Positions 5,989 to 14,823 of a stretch of DNA of 22,056 nt are shown one piece after another (position 1 is the first letter of the stretch; every line of letters begins with the position of its first letter). The position numbers and the translations under genes were made by a program. Source of the stretch: a virus; the IMG/VR virus record IMGVR_UViG_3300037093_000008, positions 1 to 22,056 of that record; one strand, written 5' to 3'. The notes beneath the pieces are model-generated. The model was not told the origin of the DNA, did not search any database, and saw nothing but the letters and a program-made list of their open reading frames with translations.

Positions 5989-8538
5989 ATGCCTAAAGCT
6001 TATCCATACATCAACACATTCAACGCTGGTGAAGTCAGCGAGCTGATCTTCAATCGTGAGGACATTAGCAAGTATAAGTCTGCTTGCCGTACCCTAGAGA
6101 ACTCTGTACCCTTGGTAGAGGGTGGCACAAAGAAGATGCCTGGAACATACTACGCTGCTGGTGGTGCTACACCAAACCCATGCAGAGTGGTTCCATTTCA
6201 GTTCTCTACTACACAGGGAGCGATTCTTTGGATCATTAACAACGCATTCTATGGTGGAACAGCTATTGCTGTATTTGTGCCAGCTACCCCCGGCTCATGG
6301 ACTCTAGTAAATGTAGCAACCATTACAGGATTACCATACCTACAAAATGAACTGTTTGAGCTTGATTGCTCAACCCAGAGTGCTGACGTTCTGTGGATAT
6401 TCCACCCTAACCATCCACCAGCTTGTGTAGAGCAGCTAAGTCCTACTAACTGGGTTTATACTTTATCTCCTCCAGGTGGACAGTATAATGAACCTCCATA
6501 TCGTGGCACCTCTGATATTATAGGCGTTGGCTTCTCTGGTATAGGAACATCCATAGCTGACATTACGCAAGCTAATCCATGTGCAGTCTCGCTAGCAGAG
6601 GCTATTGGTGTTACTGAAGGAGAACGTATCTACATTAATGGCTGCTCTGGTATGGTAGAACTCAATGAGGGTGAGTTCTTTATTGCCAGCTCTGGGGGAT
6701 ATACCGACGTAATAAACTTGACACCCGCTGATGGTGGTGCAGTAGTTACTGGCGCTATCTCAGGAACAACCCTAACAGTTACACTAATACATGGTGGTGC
6801 GATCAGTGTTGGTATGCTATTAGCAGGAACAGGAGTTACATCAGGTACTACAGTAACAGCATTCTTAGGTGGTGTTGGTGGCCTCGGCACTTATACAGTA
6901 TCCCCCACTCAGTCTGTTGGTAGCACACTAATAACAACTCCCTTAGTTGATTCTACTAAATGGCTAACATATACTGGGGGTGGATTTATAGTTCCGGTAG
7001 TTGCACTATTTAACACTACTGGTAACTATCCAGCTTGTGGAACATTCTATCAACAGCGTTTGTGGTTAGCTGGTACTGACGATAACCCTACCACTCTATG
7101 GGGTAGCGTACAGGGTGACTACCCAGACTTTATTTGTGATTCTACTCAAGATGACTATGCTGTACAATTCACCCTGGTGTCTACACTGTTAGATCAGATA
7201 CTTAACCTGATTGGTTCACCTAACGCTCTTATAGTTGGTACGGCAGGTGGTATATGGGCTATCTCAAGTCCTGGTGGAACGTCAATAAGTCAGGTTAGTG
7301 TTAATGCTGCTAAGCAAAGTACACTAGGAGTAGCCCGACTCCAGCCACAGTTAGTCGGTGACTCTGCAATCTTTGTCTCTCGCTCGGCTAAGACAGTAAC
7401 ATTCCTGACTTATAACTTTGTCAGCAACCAGTGGGACAACACAGACCTAACTAGACTCAACAGACAGATCACCATTGGTACAGATGCGGCTAGTTCTGGT
7501 ATTATTCAGACAGCATTCCAATCAGAACCCTATCCGATATTCTGGGCTGTTAGAGCAGATGGTCAACTACTTGGTCTGGTGTTCAACAAGCAGGATCAAG
7601 TGTACGCATGGTTCCGTGTAAACATGCTATCAGAGGGTGGCAAGGTTGAATCTGTAGCAGTAATAACTGGACAGAACCAAGAGGACATGGTAGTCATCAG
7701 CGTTCAGCGGACTATCAATGGTGCTGTCGGGCGCTATCTTGAATACTTCATGCCACAGGAATTGTTTGGTCAGCTATCCAATGCCTTCTTTGTTCATTGT
7801 GGCTTACAGCTTAATCTAGGCCCAGCAGTTGCTATCACAGCTATAAGTAATACTAACCCACCCACTGTTACTGCTCCTGGGCAGACCTTTGTTAATGGAA
7901 CATTTGTGCAGATAGCTAATGTCTTGGGGATGGTTGAGATTAACCAAGACAAGACTGAGGCATACACAGTTATCAATACAGACTACGTTGCTGGTACGTT
8001 TCAACTACAGGGCATGGACACTACTGCCTTTGGAGTTTACACCAGTGGTGGTACAGCCCTCCCCGTGACCAACGTAGTTACAGGTATGTACTACCTTCTA
8101 GGCCAAACGGTAATTGCTGTAGGTGATGGAGCTAAGATACTACCCCCAACTATCGTTACATCTGACTCCCTGACATTTCCTTACTATTGTAATCAGATTA
8201 CAGTAGGGTTGCCATACAGCACAACCATACAACCTGTGAACCCTGTACTCAGTTCAGCAGGTAACACTACACGAGGTATGAAGCAGAAGCTGAACAGAGC
8301 CACGTTGTCTTTATATCAATCAATGGGGGGTCAGTTCGGTACAGACCTTAACCACATGTATCCTATTGTGTATGGGCCTGGGACAATGGGACAGCAACCA
8401 GCAATGTCTACCTTTGAAATAACCCGTGATCTTGACGCTGACTGGGATGATGAATCAACCTTTTACATTGTCCAAGATGAGCCATTTCCATTTACCTTAC
8501 GCGGGTTAGTAATGCGTATGTCATATAATCAGGACTAA
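5989..8538 (+). CDS. Tail nozzle/hub protein with two E1-FCCH-like domains, 849 aa
   Basis: The N-terminus (YINTFNAGEVSELIFNREDI, then 'sKY...cr.leN..plveGG.kk.PGt.y.a') is the signature of a large podovirus tail protein that occupies the T7 gp12 (tail nozzle) position. Residues about 195-333 and 614-690 each follow the FCCH pattern 'G..v.i.....GM.elN...f.v...t..tf.L...d...f..YtsGG'. The second copy is intact. The first is split by an extra module at residues about 254-317. The middle (about 340-600) has the beta-propeller-like blocks common in this family, for example FYQQRLWLAG and GTAGGIWAIS. It follows the adaptor with no gap and precedes the ejection genes, as a nozzle gene should. Ten cysteines are present, but they are not in close pairs. 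Confidence 0.75.
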   Translation: MPKAYPYINTFNAGEVSELIFNREDISKYKSACRTLENSVPLVEGGTKKMPGTYYAAGGATPNPCRVVPFQFSTTQGAILWIINNAFYGGTAIAVFVPATPGSWTLVNVATITGLPYLQNELFELDCSTQSADVLWIFHPNHPPACVEQLSPTNWVYTLSPPGGQYNEPPYRGTSDIIGVGFSGIGTSIADITQANPCAVSLAEAIGVTEGERIYINGCSGMVELNEGEFFIASSGGYTDVINLTPADGGAVVTGAISGTTLTVTLIHGGAISVGMLLAGTGVTSGTTVTAFLGGVGGLGTYTVSPTQSVGSTLITTPLVDSTKWLTYTGGGFIVPVVALFNTTGNYPACGTFYQQRLWLAGTDDNPTTLWGSVQGDYPDFICDSTQDDYAVQFTLVSTLLDQILNLIGSPNALIVGTAGGIWAISSPGGTSISQVSVNAAKQSTLGVARLQPQLVGDSAIFVSRSAKTVTFLTYNFVSNQWDNTDLTRLNRQITIGTDAASSGIIQTAFQSEPYPIFWAVRADGQLLGLVFNKQDQVYAWFRVNMLSEGGKVESVAVITGQNQEDMVVISVQRTINGAVGRYLEYFMPQELFGQLSNAFFVHCGLQLNLGPAVAITAISNTNPPTVTAPGQTFVNGTFVQIANVLGMVEINQDKTEAYTVINTDYVAGTFQLQGMDTTAFGVYTSGGTALPVTNVVTGMYYLLGQTVIAVGDGAKILPPTIVTSDSLTFPYYCNQITVGLPYSTTIQPVNPVLSSAGNTTRGMKQKLNRATLSLYQSMGGQFGTDLNHMYPIVYGPGTMGQQPAMSTFEITRDLDADWDDESTFYIVQDEPFPFTLRGLVMRMSYNQD
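6748..6942 (+). repeat. Mobile beta-domain module, copy B (inserted in FCCH domain 1)
   Basis: This segment encodes residues about 254-317 of the nozzle protein (SGTTLTVTL, then VGMLLAGTGV, TTVTAFLGG, TYTVSPTQSV). It interrupts the first FCCH-like domain between the strand ending TPADGG and the closing strand with KWLTYTGGG. It matches the module at 3960-4160 in the cement gene. Confidence 0.7.
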
Positions 8539-8544
8539 GATAAT

Positions 8545-9069
8545 ATGAGTGATCCGACTACTCAATCTGGTGCGCTCTCGGGACTGGGGATTATAAGCTC
8601 CTTAGTCTCTGGTATGGGTGAAGCTGATGCTGGTAAGCAACAGCAAGCAGGCTATGACTACAATGCTCAAGTTGATCTTAACAACATGTCTAATGACATG
8701 GTTGCTAATGAGCAGAAGTATTCAGCCTTGGTTGGTAAGCAGGCTACAGCTTATGCTGCATCAGGTGTTGACATTACTAGAGGCTCTCCACTACTTATGA
8801 TGGCAGCTACAGCAGGACGTGGTGGGAGACAGGCAGAGGAGATATATCAGTCTGGTACAGAAGCCTCGACACTTGAGGAATACTACGGTAAGGTTGCTGC
8901 ATGGAAAGGTCAGGTGGCTGGGATTGGTACGTTCCTTAGTGGCATGAGTAAGAGTGTTCAAGGATACCTCAGTGCAACTGGATACACTGGTGGTGGTAGT
9001 AGTGGTATTGATAGTACGTTTAATGCGTCCTCTGGTATGGGCGGGATGGGAACGGTGTTTGCTCCATAA
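8545..9069 (+). CDS. Internal virion (ejection) protein, gp14-like, 174 aa
   Basis: The small ejection protein typically forms part of the channel crossing the outer membrane (T7 gp14 role). Seen: an N-terminal Gly/Ser hydrophobic segment (LSGLGIISSLVSGMG), a helical middle, and the family block QATAYAASGVDITRGSPLLM, then helices with Ala, Gly and Gln, and a Gly/Ser-rich C-terminus. The 'aaSGvd...GSp' motif is common in gp14-type proteins. It contains no cysteine. The ribosome site is weak and translation may be coupled to the upstream gene 6 bases away. It ends TAATG into the next gene. It is the first of three ejection-type genes in the T7 order. Confidence 0.68.
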   Translation: MSDPTTQSGALSGLGIISSLVSGMGEADAGKQQQAGYDYNAQVDLNNMSNDMVANEQKYSALVGKQATAYAASGVDITRGSPLLMMAATAGRGGRQAEEIYQSGTEASTLEEYYGKVAAWKGQVAGIGTFLSGMSKSVQGYLSATGYTGGGSSGIDSTFNASSGMGGMGTVFAP

Positions 9070-10847
9070 TGGCACAGATACCTTCATTACCGATTGATGA
9101 ACCAGTAGCAGAGCCAAAGGCTAGTCCTGGTCAGTTTGGTTCTGTGGGGGAGACCATTGCAGGTCTGGGCCAAGAGACTGAACAGATGGCCCAGGCTAAT
9201 ATGGCATTTGAAGGGCACCTGATCTATGCTCAACGTCAGCTAAAGGCTGCTCAAGCAGAGATTGCCTTAGATAAAGTAAAGAGCCAAGTACATGCTGATC
9301 TTAACAAAGCAAGGACTCCAGAAGAGGCTCAAGCAATTTTAGATCATGGTAGGGGAGAGTTGCAGAATGCCATAGCTCCTTATGAGCATGACCGTGAGTT
9401 ATCAAAGGAACTTTCTATCCATCTTCAGCGTGAGGATGTTGAGCTTCAGAACACTGTAAATGCTAGGAAGGCAGTTATCATAAGGGATAGTGGTACGGCT
9501 GCACTAGAGATATTAGGTAAGAAGCATGTACAAGCTGCTATCAATACCATAGCAGCCGGGGGTAACTCATCAACAGAGAATAAACAGTTTGACTTGCAGC
9601 TTCAGGGATTTGTTCAAAGTGGTATCCTATACCCACAAGAGGCTGAAGCTCTCAAGATGCAGTTGAGCAAGGATATTCAGAAGGGTTCAATCCTTACCAA
9701 AATCAACAGTCCATCACAGGGTGTTAGAGATGATGTTATAAAACAGCTAAGTAGCGGTGGTGGTAACTTGGAACACTCCGAACTTAGTAGTGGGGAGCTG
9801 AGTCAACTATATACTCATGCTGTTGATACTAACCATTCCCTTACTGAGAAGGAGGAAGCTGGGAGTCTTAATGGTGCACTCAATGTCAAGGCTGAGGCAT
9901 TCAGCTCTCCAGAGTTTAAGCACCCAGATAACACCCCAGACTATGAAGCTCGTGAGAAAGCATTACAGGATGGTGACTGGCTAAAGTCGCATGGTATCGT
10001 TACTCCTAATGGTAAGCCTAACTATGTGATGGCTGAGAAGCTACAAGAGGATGATGCAAGGCAGTGGCAGATGCATCAGAAGGTGCAGCGGGATAAGGAT
10101 GAGGATGTGCTAGAGAAATACTCACCTATGATATATGATCCAAAGCATCCTCTTACCATTGCTCAGATTGAAGCGTTGCCACAGACTGATAAGGCTAGCT
10201 CCAAAGCTGTCAATCAGTTAAAGACAGCTCTGTTTCAAGAGCAACGTCAAGCTCGTGTAATGCGTAATGAGGAGCGTAGTCTTGGTTTGGCTGAACGTCA
10301 ACAGAGAATGCGGGAGCTTGAGGATAAGAGTATTGCAACGTCATTAAGGTTGTCTGATCGCATGGCTAAGGGTGACGTGATTGATTATAACAGTGACATC
10401 CTTACGCCTATATCCAAGGGTCAGATGACTGAAGCAGATGGTGCTAAGTTATGGCATATGTATAAGGACAGTGACCAATATCCAGAGATTCAAGAAGGTA
10501 TAGGTATCATTTCATCTGTATACAAAGCCATGCCCTTGACGACTGAGAACAATCGTAAAGCTGCTGATGCTCGTGACTCATTACTCAAGACTATTAAGGA
10601 GAAGAACTTACATGGGTCTGCCATTCTGAAAGAGGCACAGGATATGGCAGATCAGACTGGTAAGGCAGCTTCATCAAACTACGTTAAGGATTTATTGTAT
10701 GGTTTGGTGCATGGGCCAGCAGTACCTACACCAGCAGCAACGAGTGCTCCTGTTACTAAATCTCAATCAGCTCCATCAAGACCCAAGAGTGTACCAGATA
10801 ACGCAGAGTGGAATCCAAAGACTAAGACATGGCAACTACAGCAATAA
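9069..10847 (+). CDS. Internal virion (ejection) protein, gp15-like, 592 aa
   Basis: This long, almost wholly helical protein has charged coiled-coil segments, e.g. about residues 50-145 (YAQRQLKAAQAEIALDKVKS onwards) and 390-425 (QARVMRNEERSLGLAERQQR). It lies between the gp14-like and gp16-like genes, where T7 has gp15 (747 aa), part of the ejected tube. No enzyme motif and no cysteine is visible. The C-terminus is disordered and Pro/Ser/Thr-rich, ending in NAEWNPKTKTWQLQQ, a 'W-N/D-P..k.W' motif that resembles the W-D repeats opening the next protein. Its last 19 bases overlap the next gene. The analogy is by position and architecture, not by recognisable sequence identity. Confidence 0.62.
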   Translation: MAQIPSLPIDEPVAEPKASPGQFGSVGETIAGLGQETEQMAQANMAFEGHLIYAQRQLKAAQAEIALDKVKSQVHADLNKARTPEEAQAILDHGRGELQNAIAPYEHDRELSKELSIHLQREDVELQNTVNARKAVIIRDSGTAALEILGKKHVQAAINTIAAGGNSSTENKQFDLQLQGFVQSGILYPQEAEALKMQLSKDIQKGSILTKINSPSQGVRDDVIKQLSSGGGNLEHSELSSGELSQLYTHAVDTNHSLTEKEEAGSLNGALNVKAEAFSSPEFKHPDNTPDYEAREKALQDGDWLKSHGIVTPNGKPNYVMAEKLQEDDARQWQMHQKVQRDKDEDVLEKYSPMIYDPKHPLTIAQIEALPQTDKASSKAVNQLKTALFQEQRQARVMRNEERSLGLAERQQRMRELEDKSIATSLRLSDRMAKGDVIDYNSDILTPISKGQMTEADGAKLWHMYKDSDQYPEIQEGIGIISSVYKAMPLTTENNRKAADARDSLLKTIKEKNLHGSAILKEAQDMADQTGKAASSNYVKDLLYGLVHGPAVPTPAATSAPVTKSQSAPSRPKSVPDNAEWNPKTKTWQLQQ

Positions 10848-13800
10848 CGCCGCGTGAGTGGGACGAGCAGGGGAATCCCGTGCAGGCTGGTACAGCGCCC
10901 ACACACGAGTGGGATGCGTCTGGGAACCCTGTTGGGTCATCCCCAGCGCCAGCCTCGCCCACAGCGAACGCAGCGCCCTCTTCTGGTGGGGCTGGAGGAT
11001 CGTGGGAACCTGCAAGCGTAGCCGGGGAACTCACAAGCATGGTAGGGCACGAGCTTTTCAGCGGGCCGATGGAGTCCGGCAGGCTACTCAAGGCACTCAT
11101 CCACTCCAAGATGACTGGTGCTGATCCTAAACTTGCCTATGACCATTACCAAGAGTTTGACAAAGGCTTCCGGGATATTGCTAGTGACTATGATGCACAG
11201 GTTGGTAAGGCAGCTAAGTCTGGCTTAGAGGAAACACCTCTAGCAATGGCTATAAGAGGTAAGCCACCAGAGCCCTTTGAGTCACATGATGCACTATTAA
11301 ACTTCATCCATGATGTATCTAGTATCTATACTGATCCATCGTTCTTCCTTCCTATGGGCCTAGGTAAGCTCGCTGGCTTTGCTAAGCTAGGTACACTAGG
11401 TGGGTTTGCCCTTAGTGCTGGCCTACGAAAGACTCTCATGGATCATTACCAGAAGGGTGACATAAAGAGTCCTGGTGATCTAGCAAGTCGTGCTGGTAGT
11501 GCACTATGGGATGCTGCTAAGGGTGCTGCTAGTGGAGAAGCAATGATACTGGCTGGCGATATACCAGTAGGTAAGTTCCTTGCTCAGAGTCCAGCAGCAG
11601 CTACATTACTCAAAGGCTTATACCAGTCTACAGCTATGGAAGTAGCTGGTTCTGTATTGAATCAGCGTATGCCTACCTTAGAGGGATTTGAGCGTAATGC
11701 TGTCCTAGTCTCAGCAGCAGGACTAGCAGGTAGTATTGGTGCACCTGAAGCTAAACAGGGCTTGATGGATGTATACACCAAGGACGGCACTACCCCTGAA
11801 CAGTCTGCTGAGAAGCTACAAGCGCAGCCCCCAGTTAAGCCTGAGATGAAGCCAGGACTACAACCTGCTATTCGAGTAACAGCTAAGGATGGTAGCAAGC
11901 AGGTTATCAGTGGAGAGGATGCAACTCACTCAGACCTAGCAGAACGTGTGACTGGTGAGCGTCCTATTGGTATTGATGAGCTTGAGGCTAATCCTAAGCT
12001 AGCTGATAAGGTACTATCTCAACCTGAGATTCAAGTACAGCAGGTTATTGATCGTGCTTACACCCTACGTGGGCCTAGTGGTATTGCTGAACTACAGGCT
12101 CCTGAAGATGATCCACTACCCCCAAAGGAGTCACTCAAGTCTGGTAGAGGCTTTACTACTCCCAGTGGTGACTACCTCAATCGCTCCCAAGCAAAGAACT
12201 GGGTCAAAGAGAATGAACCTGATGTGCATGAGATGTGGAAACAGGGTGGTGACGAGGATAGAGAGTTCCATAGTGAAGATTACATGAATGCCCATAAGCG
12301 TGTATCTGATCGTACCACTCTAGAAGGTGAGTCACAGCTTACTGGAGTATCACAAGAGCTTACCCAGTTCCTTGCTAAGAACCGAGAATCATTGAATGAC
12401 ATCAAGGCTGGTAACAAGAGTGAAGGCTATGGTAAGTCTGTAATCCGTACTCTATTCACTGGCCCACGGAACATGGTACACGCTCAAGCAGAACAGGTTG
12501 CAGGGCACATAGCAAAGCTAATACCTGACTACATAGATCAGGAAGCACTCAGCTTCATGCGTGACTATCGTGACGATCCTAATGAGTTACGTTCTGAGAT
12601 TGAGGAGATACGTAAGGGTGACAACGAGAAGTTAAAGCGTGCTATACCCTCAATGGAACGTGCATTAGAGCCTACACCTAAGATGCTTGAAGCTGATAAG
12701 CAGATGACCGAATACTTTAAGCAAGCTAATGATCTACGTCGTCAGTTCGTAGGTGTTGACAGCAGCATTGATCCAGCTCGATATAGCCCACGTAACTTTA
12801 TGCACGCTGAGGATGAGGAAAGTAGTGTAGGTAGATCGAAGTTCTCTAAACGCTCACCACATGACATCCGTCGTGAGTACCTACGTTTACTAGACCCCCT
12901 GAAGTCTGGTGAGACTGAAGCTCGTACCTTCAACGCAGTTGATGAGCTACGTATCTATGGTGATAGGCTTGGAACCTCTGTAGGTCGCAACGTGCTTGAA
13001 ATGGAGTTAAAGAACTCTGAGCTTGGTAAACATGGAGTAGCAGGTCAGGTTCCGGCTGAGCTAAAAGCATATAAAGATATTCTCAGCCAGAAGGAGCTAG
13101 AAGAGTTTGGTGGTATACCTAGGGATTGGGTAGAGCTTCCGGGTACAGGTAAAACAGTTGTTAGTGGAGATAAGCAATTCCGTATGGGGCTTCAGGTGCC
13201 ACCTAAGATTGCCGAAGCCATGCGTCCGATTCTTGAGAATGATGTTATATCTGGGGCTAAATTTTGGAAGGTTGCTAAGATGACCCAAGCATATATCAAG
13301 TCTATTGAGCTTGGCTTATCTCCATTCCACATGCGTGCTTTGTCGCTCTCGTTTATGAATAATGAAGGAGTAGACGCTTATAGGAAAGCTCTATATACTG
13401 GTAATAACTCCCCTGAGTTTGAGGAAGGTGAGAGGGATGGTGCTCTGTGGGGTTTAACAACAACTAAAACTAGCGTACCTTATGAGGCATACCAAGGCCC
13501 AAAGCCTTCTAGCTTAGAGCCACGCAATACTTTGTTAGCAAAGGTCAAGGAAGGCTACGCACCAGTGGATGCAATCTTCAAGGGTATGACTAAAGCTACC
13601 TTTGATGTAGCCCAACGTAAGTTCAAAGTAATTGGGTATATGACACGAAAGGCAGCTTGGCTTGCCAAGAACCCAAACACAACTGACTCTGAATATGGTA
13701 CTGCTATGCGCTCTATTGCTAAGGAAGCCAACGCCGTGTATGGAGGACTTAACTGGGATGTATTAGGAGTCAGTAAAAACTTTCAAGCTGTTGGGCGTAT

Positions 13801-14452
13801 GTTCTTACTTGCCCCTGACTGGACATTCAGTAACGTAGCAAACCTGAAGTATGCTTTTGAGGGTGGCCCTGGTGGTAATGCAGCACGTATGTTCTGGCTA
13901 AAGTCATTCACTACTGGCTATGCTATGACACAGGGCATGAGTCTCCTACTCACAGGCCAGATGTCAAAGCAGTGGGATAAGGTTTATCTTGGCAAGGACG
14001 ATAAGGGTAAAGAGATGTACTCTAGCATGTTCTTTGTTGGTGCACCCAAGGATGCTATAGGTACGATCAATAGCACAATGCGTGATGGCTTCCCTATAGG
14101 CACAGTAGAGTTTGCCCTTAACAAAGCCTCACCACTTGTTGGAACTGGAGTTAAGCTAACTGAGAAAACAGACTGGCAGGGTAGGCCAATTATAAAGCGT
14201 ACTGATAGCTTTGGTGAAAAGAGCGAGAAGGGATTAGCATTTGCTGGGGAACAGCTATTGCCTGCACCTTTTGTCATAAAGGATATGTCACAGCGCCTTA
14301 TGAATCCTGATGAGGGCTTAACCTACAAAGACTTCCTTGCTGGACTTGTAGGTGCAGCAGTATACCATGAGGGGGCAAAGCAGGGTAAGCAAGCATCCTT
14401 GCCGGGGGCTAAGTCTAGTCGTGGTAAGTTTAGTATAAAGAGGGGTCAATGA
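10829..14452 (+). CDS. Large internal virion (ejection) protein, gp16-like, 1207 aa
   Basis: Its size and position match T7 gp16 (1318 aa), the large ejected protein. Residues 1-60 are low-complexity with two repeats, EWDEQGNPV (10-18) and EWDASGNPV (27-35). I see no lysozyme or transglycosylase motif at the N-terminus, where T7 gp16 has one. Gly/Ala-rich hydrophobic stretches at about 165-200 and 280-310 could enter membrane. The middle holds a helical domain and YSPRNFMHAEDEE, similar to the 'NY.Ph' motif in other phage internal proteins. The C-terminal third has LGLSPFHMRALSLSF, then NAVYGGLNWD and MFLLAPDWTFSN, blocks I associate with such proteins. There is no cysteine in the whole length. 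The first 90 codons are unusually G+C-rich. It ends ATGA into the next gene. Confidence 0.68.
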   Translation: MATTAITPREWDEQGNPVQAGTAPTHEWDASGNPVGSSPAPASPTANAAPSSGGAGGSWEPASVAGELTSMVGHELFSGPMESGRLLKALIHSKMTGADPKLAYDHYQEFDKGFRDIASDYDAQVGKAAKSGLEETPLAMAIRGKPPEPFESHDALLNFIHDVSSIYTDPSFFLPMGLGKLAGFAKLGTLGGFALSAGLRKTLMDHYQKGDIKSPGDLASRAGSALWDAAKGAASGEAMILAGDIPVGKFLAQSPAAATLLKGLYQSTAMEVAGSVLNQRMPTLEGFERNAVLVSAAGLAGSIGAPEAKQGLMDVYTKDGTTPEQSAEKLQAQPPVKPEMKPGLQPAIRVTAKDGSKQVISGEDATHSDLAERVTGERPIGIDELEANPKLADKVLSQPEIQVQQVIDRAYTLRGPSGIAELQAPEDDPLPPKESLKSGRGFTTPSGDYLNRSQAKNWVKENEPDVHEMWKQGGDEDREFHSEDYMNAHKRVSDRTTLEGESQLTGVSQELTQFLAKNRESLNDIKAGNKSEGYGKSVIRTLFTGPRNMVHAQAEQVAGHIAKLIPDYIDQEALSFMRDYRDDPNELRSEIEEIRKGDNEKLKRAIPSMERALEPTPKMLEADKQMTEYFKQANDLRRQFVGVDSSIDPARYSPRNFMHAEDEESSVGRSKFSKRSPHDIRREYLRLLDPLKSGETEARTFNAVDELRIYGDRLGTSVGRNVLEMELKNSELGKHGVAGQVPAELKAYKDILSQKELEEFGGIPRDWVELPGTGKTVVSGDKQFRMGLQVPPKIAEAMRPILENDVISGAKFWKVAKMTQAYIKSIELGLSPFHMRALSLSFMNNEGVDAYRKALYTGNNSPEFEEGERDGALWGLTTTKTSVPYEAYQGPKPSSLEPRNTLLAKVKEGYAPVDAIFKGMTKATFDVAQRKFKVIGYMTRKAAWLAKNPNTTDSEYGTAMRSIAKEANAVYGGLNWDVLGVSKNFQAVGRMFLLAPDWTFSNVANLKYAFEGGPGGNAARMFWLKSFTTGYAMTQGMSLLLTGQMSKQWDKVYLGKDDKGKEMYSSMFFVGAPKDAIGTINSTMRDGFPIGTVEFALNKASPLVGTGVKLTEKTDWQGRPIIKRTDSFGEKSEKGLAFAGEQLLPAPFVIKDMSQRLMNPDEGLTYKDFLAGLVGAAVYHEGAKQGKQASLPGAKSSRGKFSIKRGQ
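10848..11107. other. G+C-rich segment covering the N-terminus of the gp16-like gene
   Basis: I counted 155 G/C in the 240 bases 10861-11100 (about 65%), against 29/60 just before and 27/60 just after. The left edge falls at the stop codon of the upstream gene (10845-10847) and the right edge near codon 93 of the gp16-like gene. This is a sharp compositional patch limited to one protein module. Confidence 0.75.
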
Positions 14453-14823
14453 AAGTAACGATTGAGGTCATACCTAACAACCAGCAACGTTATTCTACGT
14501 GTGGAGATTGGCAATGGGATGGAGATAACTTGACCATCTCAGTATCAAAGATGGGTGACTGGCGATATGAGATGCTAGTTGCGTTTCACGAATTAGCTGA
14601 ATGTCTTATATGTAGACACCGAGGGATACAGCAAGAACAGGTAGATGACTTTGATATTAAGTATGAATCTCTTAGAGGGGATAATGATGTTAGTGAGCCT
14701 GGGGATAGTCTAGCAGCCCCCTACTATCGTGAGCATCAGTTCTCTACTTGTGTTGAGCGATTACTTGCACTTGAGTTAGATGTAGATTGGAAACAGTACG
14801 ATGCTACTGTGGAGAACTTATAA
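14449..14823 (+). CDS. HELAE-motif protein, possible zincin-like metallopeptidase, 124 aa
   Basis: The first 40 residues are beta strands ending in a Trp/Asp-rich stretch (GDWQWDGDNLTISVS). A helix then carries AFHELAECLICRHRGI (H47, E48, E51, H57), followed by VDDFD (65-69), SEPGD, APY and EH96, and a last helix with E103. The H-E-x-x-E arrangement on a helix, with later His and Glu, resembles compact zincin-type peptidases but lacks the standard HExxH. I recall similar 'HElvE...hGi...vd.fD...EPG..apY..eH' proteins in other phages, without known function. It overlaps both neighbours (ATGA before, TAATG after), so it is probably made together with the ATP-grasp-like protein. Peptidase activity is unproven. 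Confidence 0.5.
   Translation: MKVTIEVIPNNQQRYSTCGDWQWDGDNLTISVSKMGDWRYEMLVAFHELAECLICRHRGIQQEQVDDFDIKYESLRGDNDVSEPGDSLAAPYYREHQFSTCVERLLALELDVDWKQYDATVENL

Noticed and set aside
10829-11400. Lytic transglycosylase domain at the N-terminus of the gp16-like protein, as in T7
   Set aside because: I see no SLT-type catalytic Glu motif; the N-terminus is low-complexity followed by Gly/Ala-rich helices.
14787-14822. Upstream in-frame start for the ATP-grasp-like gene
   Set aside because: It has no clear ribosome site and would overlap the previous gene by 37 bases; 14823 has GGAG and the TAATG overlap.
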